From NCBI GenBank assembly GCA_002707365.1, contig PAMQ01000007.1, forward strand, positions 176,341 to 240,340: 64,000 nt of DNA, read 5' to 3'. The stretch comes from Trueperaceae bacterium (GTDB lineage: Bacteria; Deinococcota; Deinococci; Deinococcales; Trueperaceae). This document shows, piece after piece, positions 35,027 to 43,293 of this stretch; position 1 is the first letter of the stretch, and each line of letters begins with the position of its first letter. The notes under the pieces were generated by a model. It saw only the letters and a list, made by a program, of their open reading frames with translations. It was not told the DNA's origin and searched no databases. The translations under genes and the position numbers were made by a program.

Positions 35027-35433
35027 CCTTTGTGTCATGTGCAGTTGCGAAAATAGTTGACCTCTCAACATATTTCCATACAGAAAAAATAGTTATCACA
35101 CAAAAGCTTTCGACTCCATTACCCTGGTTGATATACGGTATTGACGAAACATTAACTCGTAAAATTACGACTCTCATAACAGACTTGATCTAGTTTGTAA
35201 CAAGATTGTTCAGATAATTATCAGAGTAAACCTTGTCCCCCAGTAGGTAACGCGTGTCTTGATAGTGACTTGGGGATTAGCGACCTCGTCAAGACAAACA
35301 ATGATGTGGCGCCTGTAAGCTAGGGTGACCTAAGGCATATAGGGTGAATCGTCATAGGGACCAGCACAATTTTGACCCTTGACCCAAAGTTTGTCGTATT
35401 AGTAAGAAATTACGACAGACATCAGCCGGAGTC
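35027..35433. other. Control region upstream of the GH127 gene
   Basis: About 400 bases without a gene. It holds an 8-bp hairpin (TGTCTTGA 35255-35262 with TCAAGACA 35289-35296) and a dyad TGTCGTA (35392-35398) / TACGACA (35411-35417) with 12-nt spacing, 17 nt before the GTG at 35434. A TTGACC box lies just upstream of the dyad. The dyad looks like a repressor site on the GH127 promoter. Confidence 0.45.
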
Positions 35434-37293
35434 GTGATAATCGTAAATAAGGTTTCTTGTATCAACCTCTCGTTGGATAAAAACCTCTGGCATGAAGGGA
35501 AGTATCAAGTGAAGATTACTCCTCAATGGAAAGTAAAGGCTGCTTTTGAGCCAGCAAAATTAGAAGACGTCTCCTACGAAGGATGGCTTGTCGACCGGAT
35601 AAACATAAATATTGAAAAGCGTCTCCTAAGCCTGGACCTAGACATGATCCTAGATCCTTTCGTTAACCGACCAGGTAAACAATGGTGGGCTGGGGAGCAT
35701 GTAGGAAAGTACTTGCACGCAGCAACATATGCTTGGCAATTTACTGGTAACAAAAAACTAAAGGAACGTATGGACTCTACCGTGGATAAACTTATAAGCA
35801 CCCAACTAGAAAACGGTTATCTGGGTACCTATAGGGAAAAAGACCAGTTCCACGAAGGATCTGGACTCGGTTGGGATGGCCCGGTTTGGGACGTTTGGAC
35901 CCACAAATACAATCTTATTGGCTTACTTACCTATTTTTGTGCTACTGGTCACTCACCTGCCCTCAACGCGAGCAGGCGAGCGGCAGACCTTATGTATGAA
36001 TTGTTCGTCACGAAAAATCGAAGCCTGCGACTTGCCAGCGCACATGAAGGAATGGCTGCAACGAGTGTTTTGGAACCAATAGCTTTGCTCTTTCGCCTAA
36101 CAGGTGAACCGCGTTACTTAGAATTCAGCCATAGGATCATCGAAGCCTGGGAAGACGAAAGTGACCCCGAAACCTGGATGTATGAAGACGGCTGTCAACT
36201 TCTGAGTAGCCTCTTGGAACACGGAAATGTTTACAAGACAGCTAACAGGAAAGCATACGAGATGTTATCTAACCTAGTGGGATTAATGGAGCTGTATCGA
36301 ATTGACCCCGATGAGCGTTACTTCACAGCCTGCACAAATGCATGGAACGATATTGCCAATAATCGCCTTTACATGACAGGAACAGCTAGCTATTTCGAAC
36401 AATTCACACAGGACGACCGCCTACCTGCCGGTAAGGCTGTTGGAGAGGGATGTGTCACCGTAACTTGGTTACAACTGACACGCCACCTACTCGAATTGAC
36501 AGGCGAAATCCAATATGCCGATGAATTAGAACGCACAACTTATAACGCTTTGCTGGCAGCCCAATCACCACGTACCGGGGAAGTATCTTACTTCGTACCC
36601 TTACTTGGATGCAGGGACTTTAATGGTCACGACCTCAAACTAACACCACCAATCTCTTGTTGTTCGAGCAGTATTCCCCGTGGCATTGCAATGATTCCGA
36701 CTTTTGTCTCCGGAATTCTGAATGATAAACCAGTATTATTCCAGTACGTTCCAGGCAGGCATGTTCTAGCTTATGGTGATCAGGATGACCGAAAAGAAGT
36801 GATTATCAATATCAGTGGTGATTATCCCCATACTGGTGAATTAAGCATTGAAGTTCTCCCGACACACGCTGATCGATTTCCTATCGTCTTACGGGCACCA
36901 GCATGGGCTTCTAGTTTCCAAGCGATCATTAACGATCAGATCTTTACCCCTAAGGACACCCGCATGATAGAAATTGAACGCTACTGGGAACCTGGAGATA
37001 CGGTACTTATTAACATCCCCGTGAAGACCCGACTGGTTCCTCACGCAGACAAGACGACGACCTCTAATGCTTTTGTAAGGGGACCACAGGTACTGGCCGT
37101 CGATACAGCCATTGAAAGCGCTAAGGGTATTCCTACTTCTGGTTGGTGGGGAAACATCCTCTACAAACAAGTTGCGAGACAGAACGGCATTGAAAAAGAG
37201 TTCCAGCTTGTACCTTTCGCTGATGCTGGCCAGAACAAACAAGAGTACGCGGTTCTCCACAATGGGGTTGAAGAACTCGGGGAAGGGGAATAA
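35434..37293 (+). CDS. Glycoside hydrolase family 127 (DUF1680), beta-L-arabinofuranosidase-like
   Basis: 619 aa. The (alpha/alpha)6 barrel covers about residues 50-410: QWWAGEHVGKYLHAATYAW, ENGYLGTY, and GEGCVTVTWLQLTRHLLELTGE, whose Glu/Cys region belongs to the zinc-cysteine catalytic site. The family's double Cys is present in PISCCSSSIPRGIAMIP near residue 408; one Cys would be the nucleophile. Beta-sandwich domains follow. No signal peptide, so it acts inside the cell on imported sugars. GTG 35434 is preceded by CGGAG. The next two genes (sugar isomerase-like, aminotransferase) share its strand and may share the pathway. Exact glycan unknown. Confidence 0.9.
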   Translation: MIIVNKVSCINLSLDKNLWHEGKYQVKITPQWKVKAAFEPAKLEDVSYEGWLVDRININIEKRLLSLDLDMILDPFVNRPGKQWWAGEHVGKYLHAATYAWQFTGNKKLKERMDSTVDKLISTQLENGYLGTYREKDQFHEGSGLGWDGPVWDVWTHKYNLIGLLTYFCATGHSPALNASRRAADLMYELFVTKNRSLRLASAHEGMAATSVLEPIALLFRLTGEPRYLEFSHRIIEAWEDESDPETWMYEDGCQLLSSLLEHGNVYKTANRKAYEMLSNLVGLMELYRIDPDERYFTACTNAWNDIANNRLYMTGTASYFEQFTQDDRLPAGKAVGEGCVTVTWLQLTRHLLELTGEIQYADELERTTYNALLAAQSPRTGEVSYFVPLLGCRDFNGHDLKLTPPISCCSSSIPRGIAMIPTFVSGILNDKPVLFQYVPGRHVLAYGDQDDRKEVIINISGDYPHTGELSIEVLPTHADRFPIVLRAPAWASSFQAIINDQIFTPKDTRMIEIERYWEPGDTVLINIPVKTRLVPHADKTTTSNAFVRGPQVLAVDTAIESAKGIPTSGWWGNILYKQVARQNGIEKEFQLVPFADAGQNKQEYAVLHNGVEELGEGE

Positions 37294-37393
37294 CCTGAAT
37301 CATGAACTCTTTTTGTACTATATCTAGGGTATAAATTACGTCAACTTTCCGCTTCTACAACACAAACCGTATAGCAAATCGGAGGGTATAAAT

Positions 37394-38299
37394 ATCAGAG
37401 ATAACCTGAAAATCGGTAATGCCCCTTGCTCTTGGGGAACTATAGAGAACATTGGGGGTAATCGACTTGGTTACAAGCAGATGCTTGATGAGTTAGTTGA
37501 TACAGGCTATGTCGGTACCGAATTAGGGGACTGGGGGTTCATGCCTACCGAACCCAAGGTTCTAGCCTTAGAGCTTGGGGCTCGTAACTTAGAATTGATT
37601 GGCTCGTGGGTCACCGTTCGTCTTTACGACGAATCAAGTCACCAAGCTGGTGTAGAGCAAGCGATCCGGACAGCCCAACTCATGGCAAAAGCTTCTTCGA
37701 ACAGCCCTATTATCAATATCGGCCCGGATCACGGCTCAGTCCCATTACGCCATGCAAACGCCGGTAGAATTCTTCGAGAACACGGCCTGACCAAAACTGC
37801 CTGGAAAGTGTACACTCGCGGTGCTGAACGTGTCGCTCGAGAGACATTGATTAGTACTGGCCTTCAATCAGCATTTCATCCCCACGGCTCTACCTATGTT
37901 GAAACTCCTGATGAAATCGACACCTTCTTGGCTAATACTGACCCCAGTTTAGTCGGCTTGTGTTACGACACCGGTCATTTTGCTCTCGGTGGCGGTGACC
38001 CGGTCGAGGGAATTTTCCGATATGCCGACCGAATACGTCTTGTTCACTTCAAAGATTTTTGTCCAGAAGTGGTAAAACAAGCAAACCAGGAAAATATGAA
38101 TTACACGGAAATGATTGGCGCTGGCGTATTCAGCGAACTTGGTCAGGGTAGCGTGGATTTCCAAGCTGTCCTTTCAGCATTACATGACATTGGTTACAAT
38201 GGTTGGATAACGGTTGAACAAGATATTCTCCCTGGTATGGGTACCCCTAGAAAAAGCGCGAAAAAGAACCGTGATTACTTGAGATCCATCGGCCTCTGA
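37394..38299 (+). CDS. Sugar phosphate isomerase/epimerase-like TIM-barrel protein, start codon unclear
   Basis: AP-endonuclease-2-type TIM barrel. The first ATG is at 37481, but the frame upstream is clearly coding: LKIGNAPCSWGTIE, the standard N-terminal strand of IolE-like proteins. No ATG, GTG or TTG occurs in frame back to the stop near 37324. GGAGG at 37381-37385 has ATC (37394) at 8-nt spacing, so initiation at ATC, or a lost or misread start, is suspected. Metal-site landmarks: STGLQSAFHPHGSTYVETPDE, CYDTGHFALGGGDPV, VHFKDF, and YNGWITVEQD. About 301 aa from 37394. Probably isomerises a keto-sugar or inosose linked to the GH127 gene. Confidence 0.82.
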   Translation: MRDNLKIGNAPCSWGTIENIGGNRLGYKQMLDELVDTGYVGTELGDWGFMPTEPKVLALELGARNLELIGSWVTVRLYDESSHQAGVEQAIRTAQLMAKASSNSPIINIGPDHGSVPLRHANAGRILREHGLTKTAWKVYTRGAERVARETLISTGLQSAFHPHGSTYVETPDEIDTFLANTDPSLVGLCYDTGHFALGGGDPVEGIFRYADRIRLVHFKDFCPEVVKQANQENMNYTEMIGAGVFSELGQGSVDFQAVLSALHDIGYNGWITVEQDILPGMGTPRKSAKKNRDYLRSIGL

Positions 38300-38422
38300 C
38301 CGACATGGGGTCTTGATGATCCACGCCCGACAAGCCAGCATGTGTCCACCCCTTTTAATAAAACGTCACGCATGGTTCAATTACCTCAATCATAGTGCAA
38401 CGCACCAACATAGGAGTGATAC

Positions 38423-39784
38423 GTGGCCGACCCAGCGTTAGATCTTAATACCTTACTAATCCACGACCGAGCTCTAATCCATCCAATGCAACATCCGTCC
38501 AGCCATGAAAACCCTTTAATAGTCAAATCTGGTCAGGGTGTATGGATCACAACTGTTGATGGGAAACGATATCTCGATGCCGGCTCAGGTTTATGGAACG
38601 TTAACGTAGGTTACGGACGAGATGAACTGGCAGATGCAGCCCATGCTCAGATGCGTACTGTCGCATACGCCAACAATTATTCCGGAACTAGTAATATGCC
38701 TGCCATTGAATTAGCGCATTACCTAGCCGGCTATGCATACGAGGGCCTTAACACCACCTTCTTCACTTCGGGCGGTACCGAAGCTAACGAAAGCGCATTC
38801 AAAACTGCCAGGTACTACTGGAAAATGTTGGGTAAACCCGAGAAATTTAAGGTGATATCACGTAAGGATTCATTTCACGGTCTATCTCTTGCGACTATGA
38901 GTGCTACCGGTATATCTCGTTTATGGCCAATGTTCGAACCTCGCACGCCAGGTTTCCTTCATGGCGCCTCACCCAACCCCTATCGTTATACCGAACCACT
39001 AAAATCCGGGGAAACCATAGGACAATCAGCAGCTAACTCTATTGAACGAATAATTTTACAGGAGGGGGCTAACACTGTTGCTGCAGTAATCGCCGAACCC
39101 GTTCAGGGCGCGGGGGGAGTGATTGTCCCGCCCGATGATTATTTCCCTGAGTTACGAAGAATTTGTGACCAGCACAATGTACTCTTGATCGCTGATGAAG
39201 TCATCACTGGATTCGGACGCACAGGCGCTAATTTTGCACTTCACAGGTGGAACGTCACTCCAGACATTCTCTCGTTTGCTAAAGGTGTAACTAGTGGGTA
39301 CTTACCCTTGGGAGGAATACAAATATCAGACGCTATTAGGGAAGCAATTGAGGATGCTGACCTTGAACAAGCCTGGTTGCACGGCTTCACCTGTTCTGGA
39401 CACCCTGCTTCTTGTGCAGTAGCACTTGAAAATATTTCTATCATAGAACGCGAGAAGCTAGTCGAAAATGCTGAATCGATGGGCAACTACCTGCTTGACG
39501 GATTTGAGGTCCTGAAAACCAAATTTGAAAGCGTGGATTACGCGCGTGGTCTTGGACTTATGTGTGCCCTTGATTTTGTCAAGAGCCGTAGAAACCGAGA
39601 CCCTGACGCAGAACTTGCTGCAGAAGTAAAAAGGCATTTCCAAAAACTCGGCGTATTAGCTCGTAATGTTGGGAGTTCACTCGTATTTAGCCCGCCCTTA
39701 GTCATTTCGAAATCGGAAATAAAACACTTGATTAAAATGCTCGAACAAAGCATCGAAGGGGCCCTAAAACTGGTAAAAAGATGA
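38423..39784 (+). CDS. Class III PLP-dependent aminotransferase
   Basis: 453 aa omega-type transaminase. TSGGTEANESAFKTARYYW near residue 115 binds the PLP phosphate; LLIADEVITGFGRTG near 252 has the Asp that binds the pyridine nitrogen; LSFAKGVTSGYLPLGG near 283 has the Schiff-base Lys. HPMQHPSSHENPLIV at the N-terminus is typical of the beta-alanine/taurine-pyruvate group. Amino donor unknown. GTG 38423 is fixed by AGGAG 9 nt upstream. It follows the GH127 and TIM-barrel genes; spacing of about 120 nt allows co-transcription. Confidence 0.9.
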   Translation: MADPALDLNTLLIHDRALIHPMQHPSSHENPLIVKSGQGVWITTVDGKRYLDAGSGLWNVNVGYGRDELADAAHAQMRTVAYANNYSGTSNMPAIELAHYLAGYAYEGLNTTFFTSGGTEANESAFKTARYYWKMLGKPEKFKVISRKDSFHGLSLATMSATGISRLWPMFEPRTPGFLHGASPNPYRYTEPLKSGETIGQSAANSIERIILQEGANTVAAVIAEPVQGAGGVIVPPDDYFPELRRICDQHNVLLIADEVITGFGRTGANFALHRWNVTPDILSFAKGVTSGYLPLGGIQISDAIREAIEDADLEQAWLHGFTCSGHPASCAVALENISIIEREKLVENAESMGNYLLDGFEVLKTKFESVDYARGLGLMCALDFVKSRRNRDPDAELAAEVKRHFQKLGVLARNVGSSLVFSPPLVISKSEIKHLIKMLEQSIEGALKLVKR

Positions 39785-39854
39785 CCAGTATGTTCTGTTA
39801 ATTAATTTGATTGGTGTTCAAAGTCATGCCACACACCAGTCCAAAACCTAATCT

Positions 39855-40679
39855 TTAGAGTTGCCAGAAGCGTACATCTTCCACCTTAAAGCCAGGAAGA
39901 GCCATTCTACCGAATGCAAACAGACCTTCTTTGTCAGCAGGCTCAAAGTAATATCGAAAATTCCCAAGGTACTTGCGCATCTGGCTCTCCAAAAGGCCGA
40001 GCTTCTTTGCCTCAACCTCCACAACTTTATGAAGGCTAGCGAGGCCTGTTTCTCTTGCTTGTCGGAGTTTAGTTACCAAGATTTCTGAGGGTGGATTATC
40101 TGCCTTGGAAACCAATACGGCAAAAGTGAAAGGTAAGCCCGTCAATCGATTCCATCTGGCACCAAGATCCGTTATATGTGGGCGGCGACCATCAAATTTA
40201 CGTTTGGCTAAACTCTCTATAAGAGCAGCATCGCCGATCAATAGGGCAGCATCATGACTTGATAACATTTCAGAAAGAACTGGTTTCGCGGGCCGAAAGT
40301 CGGCTTTTAATTTTTCCTTCTGGAATAACAGTCGCAATAGTGCAACACTAGTGGCAGAATCTGTACTAATTGCTATTTTGGCTCCATCCAAGTCAGTCCA
40401 TTTCTTCCAATGAAATAGCATGACGCTATAAACAGATCCAAGGGTAGATACGGAGAAATCCGGTAATGCTAGAAGGTGACCCCGATGCCTAAGAAATTCA
40501 ATCGAAGACATTAGCGTGAGGTCAATCTCATCCGAAAGCAGCATCTGATTAAGTTCAGTTGGAACACCGGAGACAAACCTTATGCCTTCCACTTCCTGTA
40601 GACTCCAAAAAAGAGGTGCCACGTTGGCATATGACACCATGCCAAGTCGTTCCTTAAAACCTGAATATGACTCAGCCAT
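39855..40679 (-). CDS. mqnA: Chorismate dehydratase MqnA (futalosine pathway)
   Basis: About 274 aa from ATG 40679. MqnA removes water from chorismate to give 3-enolpyruvylbenzoate, the entry step to menaquinone by the futalosine route. It has the periplasmic-binding-like fold: RLGMVSYANVAPLFWSL at the start, MSSIEFLRHRG near residue 60, ISTDSATSVALLRLLF near 105, and LLIGDAALI near 145. The start is uncertain: a textbook GGAGGTGA (40719-40712) is followed 5 nt later by ATT 40706 in frame, not ATG; TTG 40721 is also in frame. It lies just after mqnE on the same strand. Confidence 0.9.
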   Translation of the reverse strand: MAESYSGFKERLGMVSYANVAPLFWSLQEVEGIRFVSGVPTELNQMLLSDEIDLTLMSSIEFLRHRGHLLALPDFSVSTLGSVYSVMLFHWKKWTDLDGAKIAISTDSATSVALLRLLFQKEKLKADFRPAKPVLSEMLSSHDAALLIGDAALIESLAKRKFDGRRPHITDLGARWNRLTGLPFTFAVLVSKADNPPSEILVTKLRQARETGLASLHKVVEVEAKKLGLLESQMRKYLGNFRYYFEPADKEGLFAFGRMALPGFKVEDVRFWQL

Positions 40680-40734
40680 CCCTATAGCGGGTATCTTTGA
40701 GGAAATGACGGTCACCTCCAAAGTGAGTCTAAGT

Positions 40735-41868
40735 TCAAACGAAGAGCTTTAATTCATTGTAAAGAGCATCCCGCCTTACCGGCATTCGACCTGCTTCTCG
40801 AATAAGACTAACCAGCTTATCTTCACTAAGCCCATAGTCTGTAACCGCTCCGGAAGCGTGAGCAATCCGTTCTTCCTTTATCGTCCCGTCGATATCAGAA
40901 ACCCCAGCTGAAAGAGCCACCTGGGTTAGCTCGGGGGTAATCATAATCCAGTACCCCTTAATGTGAGGAAAATTGTCAAGCATTAGCCGCGATACAGCTA
41001 AATTCCGGAGGTCATCCAAGCCTGTTGTGAATTCGAAACGTTGAATCTCTTTTGCAAGAACGTTGTTGTCAGGCTGAAATGCCAACGGGATAAAGCTTAA
41101 AAAACCCGGCGTTTCATCCTCTAGCTGCCGCAAGCGAATCATATGATCAAGCCGATCCTCATAACTCTCGACGTGACCATAAAGCATCGTTGCATTGGTC
41201 TTAAGCCCGAGCTCGTGGGCGATTCGGTGGATTTCCAGCCACTCTTCCGCTTTTACCTTAGCGCGAGCAATCTTAGTCCTAACCGCCTCAGCAAAAATCT
41301 CCGCTCCGCCACCAGGTAGAGCGACTAACCCGGCTTGTTTAAGTTCAACGAGCACCTCTCGATATGTCTTACGCGGACGAGTGATTTTCGTAAAGTGATG
41401 TATTTCCGCAGCAGTCCAAGCTTTTACCTGAACCCCCGGATAACGCTCGGTAAGACCAGCCGTCAAGTCAAGATAGTACTGCCAAGGGCGATTAGGGTGA
41501 TGACCAGAAGATATATGAATCTCAGTGAGGTTAGGGTGGTAGTGTCTGTCAATAAACTCCCATACATCCTCTAACTCCCAATCCCAAGCGCCTTCCTCAC
41601 CAAATTTTCGCTGGAAGCCGCAGAATGTACACCCAACGTAGCAAATGTTTGTCTGCGATAACCTTAAGGAGTGCACGAAGTAAGCCTTATCACCTACTTT
41701 TCTTCGTCGCACTTGATCAGCAAGCCTGGCAACAGTGGGAAAATCGTGTGTTCCGTAAAGAATCATGCCTTCGTCAAAACTAAGTCGTTCGCCTTCGACA
41801 ACTTTTTCAGCTATGCCCTCGAGGCGCTTATCGGCAATGGGAAGGTTGTATAAAGAAGTGCCGACCAC
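40735..41868 (-). CDS. mqnE: Aminofutalosine synthase MqnE (radical SAM)
   Basis: 377 aa radical SAM enzyme that joins 3-enolpyruvylbenzoate to the adenosyl radical to make aminofutalosine. The 4Fe-4S motif is C-x3-C-x2-C in TNICYVGCTFCGFQRKFG near residue 75. Markers for MqnE rather than MqnC are LPGGGAEIFAEAVR near 190, LGLKTNATMLYGHVES near 225, and FIPLAFQPDNNVLA near 260. SRLMLDNFPHIKGYWIM is also typical. Start GTG 41868 has TATACT 9 nt upstream and no ribosome site. It is the first gene of the mqnE-mqnA pair; later pathway genes are not in the window. Confidence 0.93.
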   Translation of the reverse strand: MVGTSLYNLPIADKRLEGIAEKVVEGERLSFDEGMILYGTHDFPTVARLADQVRRRKVGDKAYFVHSLRLSQTNICYVGCTFCGFQRKFGEEGAWDWELEDVWEFIDRHYHPNLTEIHISSGHHPNRPWQYYLDLTAGLTERYPGVQVKAWTAAEIHHFTKITRPRKTYREVLVELKQAGLVALPGGGAEIFAEAVRTKIARAKVKAEEWLEIHRIAHELGLKTNATMLYGHVESYEDRLDHMIRLRQLEDETPGFLSFIPLAFQPDNNVLAKEIQRFEFTTGLDDLRNLAVSRLMLDNFPHIKGYWIMITPELTQVALSAGVSDIDGTIKEERIAHASGAVTDYGLSEDKLVSLIREAGRMPVRRDALYNELKLFV

Positions 41869-41877
41869 AGAACAAGA

Positions 41878-41883
41878 AGTATA
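41878..41883 (-). promoter_or_regulatory. Leaderless -10 box TATACT of mqnE
   Basis: On the minus strand TATACT ends 9 nt before GTG 41868, with no ribosome site. Confidence 0.5.
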
Positions 41884-42220
41884 ACAGGCGGTAACCGCAA
41901 TAACTGTTCCTTAAACATGCATTTCAAACCCTTTATTCAAACGCCTAGAATAGAAATGTTACTGGAAAAATCTCCTCGCAAGCAGTGGTTAACCTAGCCT
42001 CGTTAATATTGAAACAGGAAGGGGATTAAGAGCCCAATAATAGTAGTTATCATTATCCGTAAAAGATCCTCAGAAAAATTAACAGAAATAGAGAGTGGCT
42101 TGTCTTTGTGGCATTAATTCCGGCAATAACCCCAACATACGCCAAAATAACGTCGACCAAAATATGTGCTGAAGCCAAGAAGCTTCCAATGTTTATTACA
42201 GAACCAATCGCCCAAATAAC
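41884..42220. other. Intergenic region between mqnE and the Nudix gene
   Basis: About 340 bases. Apart from the upstream part of the mqnE promoter I see no gene, RNA or clear hairpin. Mostly AT-rich sequence. Confidence 0.4.
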
Positions 42221-42970
42221 TTAAGGTTGAAAAAATATTTCTACTTCTTCTGGACTCCGAGCGTAGCCTTCCAAGTTACCCGTTGACATGCCATCACCTC
42301 GTAATGCCATCTCAACCACTCGCTGATTGAACGGATATATTTCATCACTTGCCAAATAGTCTTTGACAGGCATCCACTTGACATCATGAATCTCAGGGTC
42401 AAGATCTCTGATCTCTTCGGTTAAAGGTGTTAACTGGCAAATAAAATACAAATTAGAACTTCCAAAAAGATTTACGTGCCAGTGGCGTACGCACACCATG
42501 GCTTCAAAACGAGCGTGCACACCAGTTTCCTCTAATACTTCACGCTCAACTGCGGTACCAATGTGTTCTCCCGGATCGACGTACCCACCTGGCAATTTAT
42601 ATCGATTAGGGTTATTGCGCTCAGTCGCCTCCCAAACAACTAGAAGTTCTTGTTGATCGTTAATTACAACTGCACCGGCACCAACAGTATGAGTAGCAGA
42701 AGGGACAAAAACAGGTTCTGCAGTCAGCGAACGTAATAAGGTTAGCTCTTGAGCATTACTGTGATGGAAAGCAAAGCCAGCTTTGACCGCAACAGGAATC
42801 AATTCCGAAAGATGAATCGGTAGCTCGAGCAAAACTGATCGGTGTCCCTTGTCCCGCCAAATCTCTAAACTAGCCTGAAGCTTAGACCCAAAATCAACCG
42901 GTTCATTGGGAAGAGCTGAAGGGTCAGGTATCACTGCACCATGACGGTTAACGCGATGGAGGAGCGTCAT
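42221..42970 (-). CDS. Nudix hydrolase with N-terminal extension (NUDT6-like)
   Basis: About 249 aa. An N-terminal domain of some 95 residues (DKGHRSVLLELPIHLSELIP, AGFAFHHSNAQELTLLRSL) precedes the Nudix domain, as in NUDT6-type proteins. The Nudix box is complete: GGYVDPGEHIGTAVEREVLEETGV. Substrate unknown. ATG 42970 has TAGAGT 7 nt upstream. Its ATG also overlaps the stop of a 65-codon ORF (TAATG), giving a second possible mode of translation by coupling. Confidence 0.9.
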   Translation of the reverse strand: MTLLHRVNRHGAVIPDPSALPNEPVDFGSKLQASLEIWRDKGHRSVLLELPIHLSELIPVAVKAGFAFHHSNAQELTLLRSLTAEPVFVPSATHTVGAGAVVINDQQELLVVWEATERNNPNRYKLPGGYVDPGEHIGTAVEREVLEETGVHARFEAMVCVRHWHVNLFGSSNLYFICQLTPLTEEIRDLDPEIHDVKWMPVKDYLASDEIYPFNQRVVEMALRGDGMSTGNLEGYARSPEEVEIFFQP

Positions 42971-43167
42971 TAGCTGCACTCTACCCTTGCATCGCAACAC
43001 AAATTAAGAGTCCTCACTATTTCTTCTTCAGAGAGTGAACGACCGAACTTAATTATTGACCTATAAAAAGCTGAAACGTAACCGGTAGCCATCCTGGTTC
43101 CTTCCCGACACTCGACATCAATTTGTAAGAAATCAATCACACTCATTACAGAAAGGTTTTCAGACAT
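42970..43167 (-). CDS. Small hypothetical protein upstream of and overlapping the Nudix gene
   Basis: 65-codon ORF beginning at ATG 43167 (MSENLSVMSVIDFL). It contains a helix-like segment FGRSLSEEEIVRTLNLCCD. Its TAA shares one base with the Nudix ATG (TAATG), an arrangement common for coupled genes. No ribosome site precedes it; TATAAT overlaps its ATG, so a later start such as ATG 43146 may be used. No family recognised. Could be real or chance. Confidence 0.4.
   Translation of the reverse strand: MSENLSVMSVIDFLQIDVECREGTRMATGYVSAFYRSIIKFGRSLSEEEIVRTLNLCCDARVECS
42978..42983 (-). promoter_or_regulatory. Leaderless -10 box TAGAGT of the Nudix gene
   Basis: On the minus strand TAGAGT ends 7 nt before ATG 42970. 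It lies inside the 3' end of the upstream small ORF. Confidence 0.4.
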
Positions 43168-43293
43168 TATAAAAGGCTTATGAAGTCGTCCTCTCCCGGA
43201 TTCAAGATAAACGAACTAACTAAATGATTCCCTCTGCCTCTATTCTACCAGGAGCAGTTACCTATTAAGGTCCAGAAAAACTAGAATGAGGGA

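Noticed and set aside
40735-41868. Call as MqnC (cyclic dehypoxanthine futalosine synthase)
   Set aside because: The segments AEIFAEAVR, NATMLYGHVE and FIPLAFQP fit MqnE rather than MqnC.
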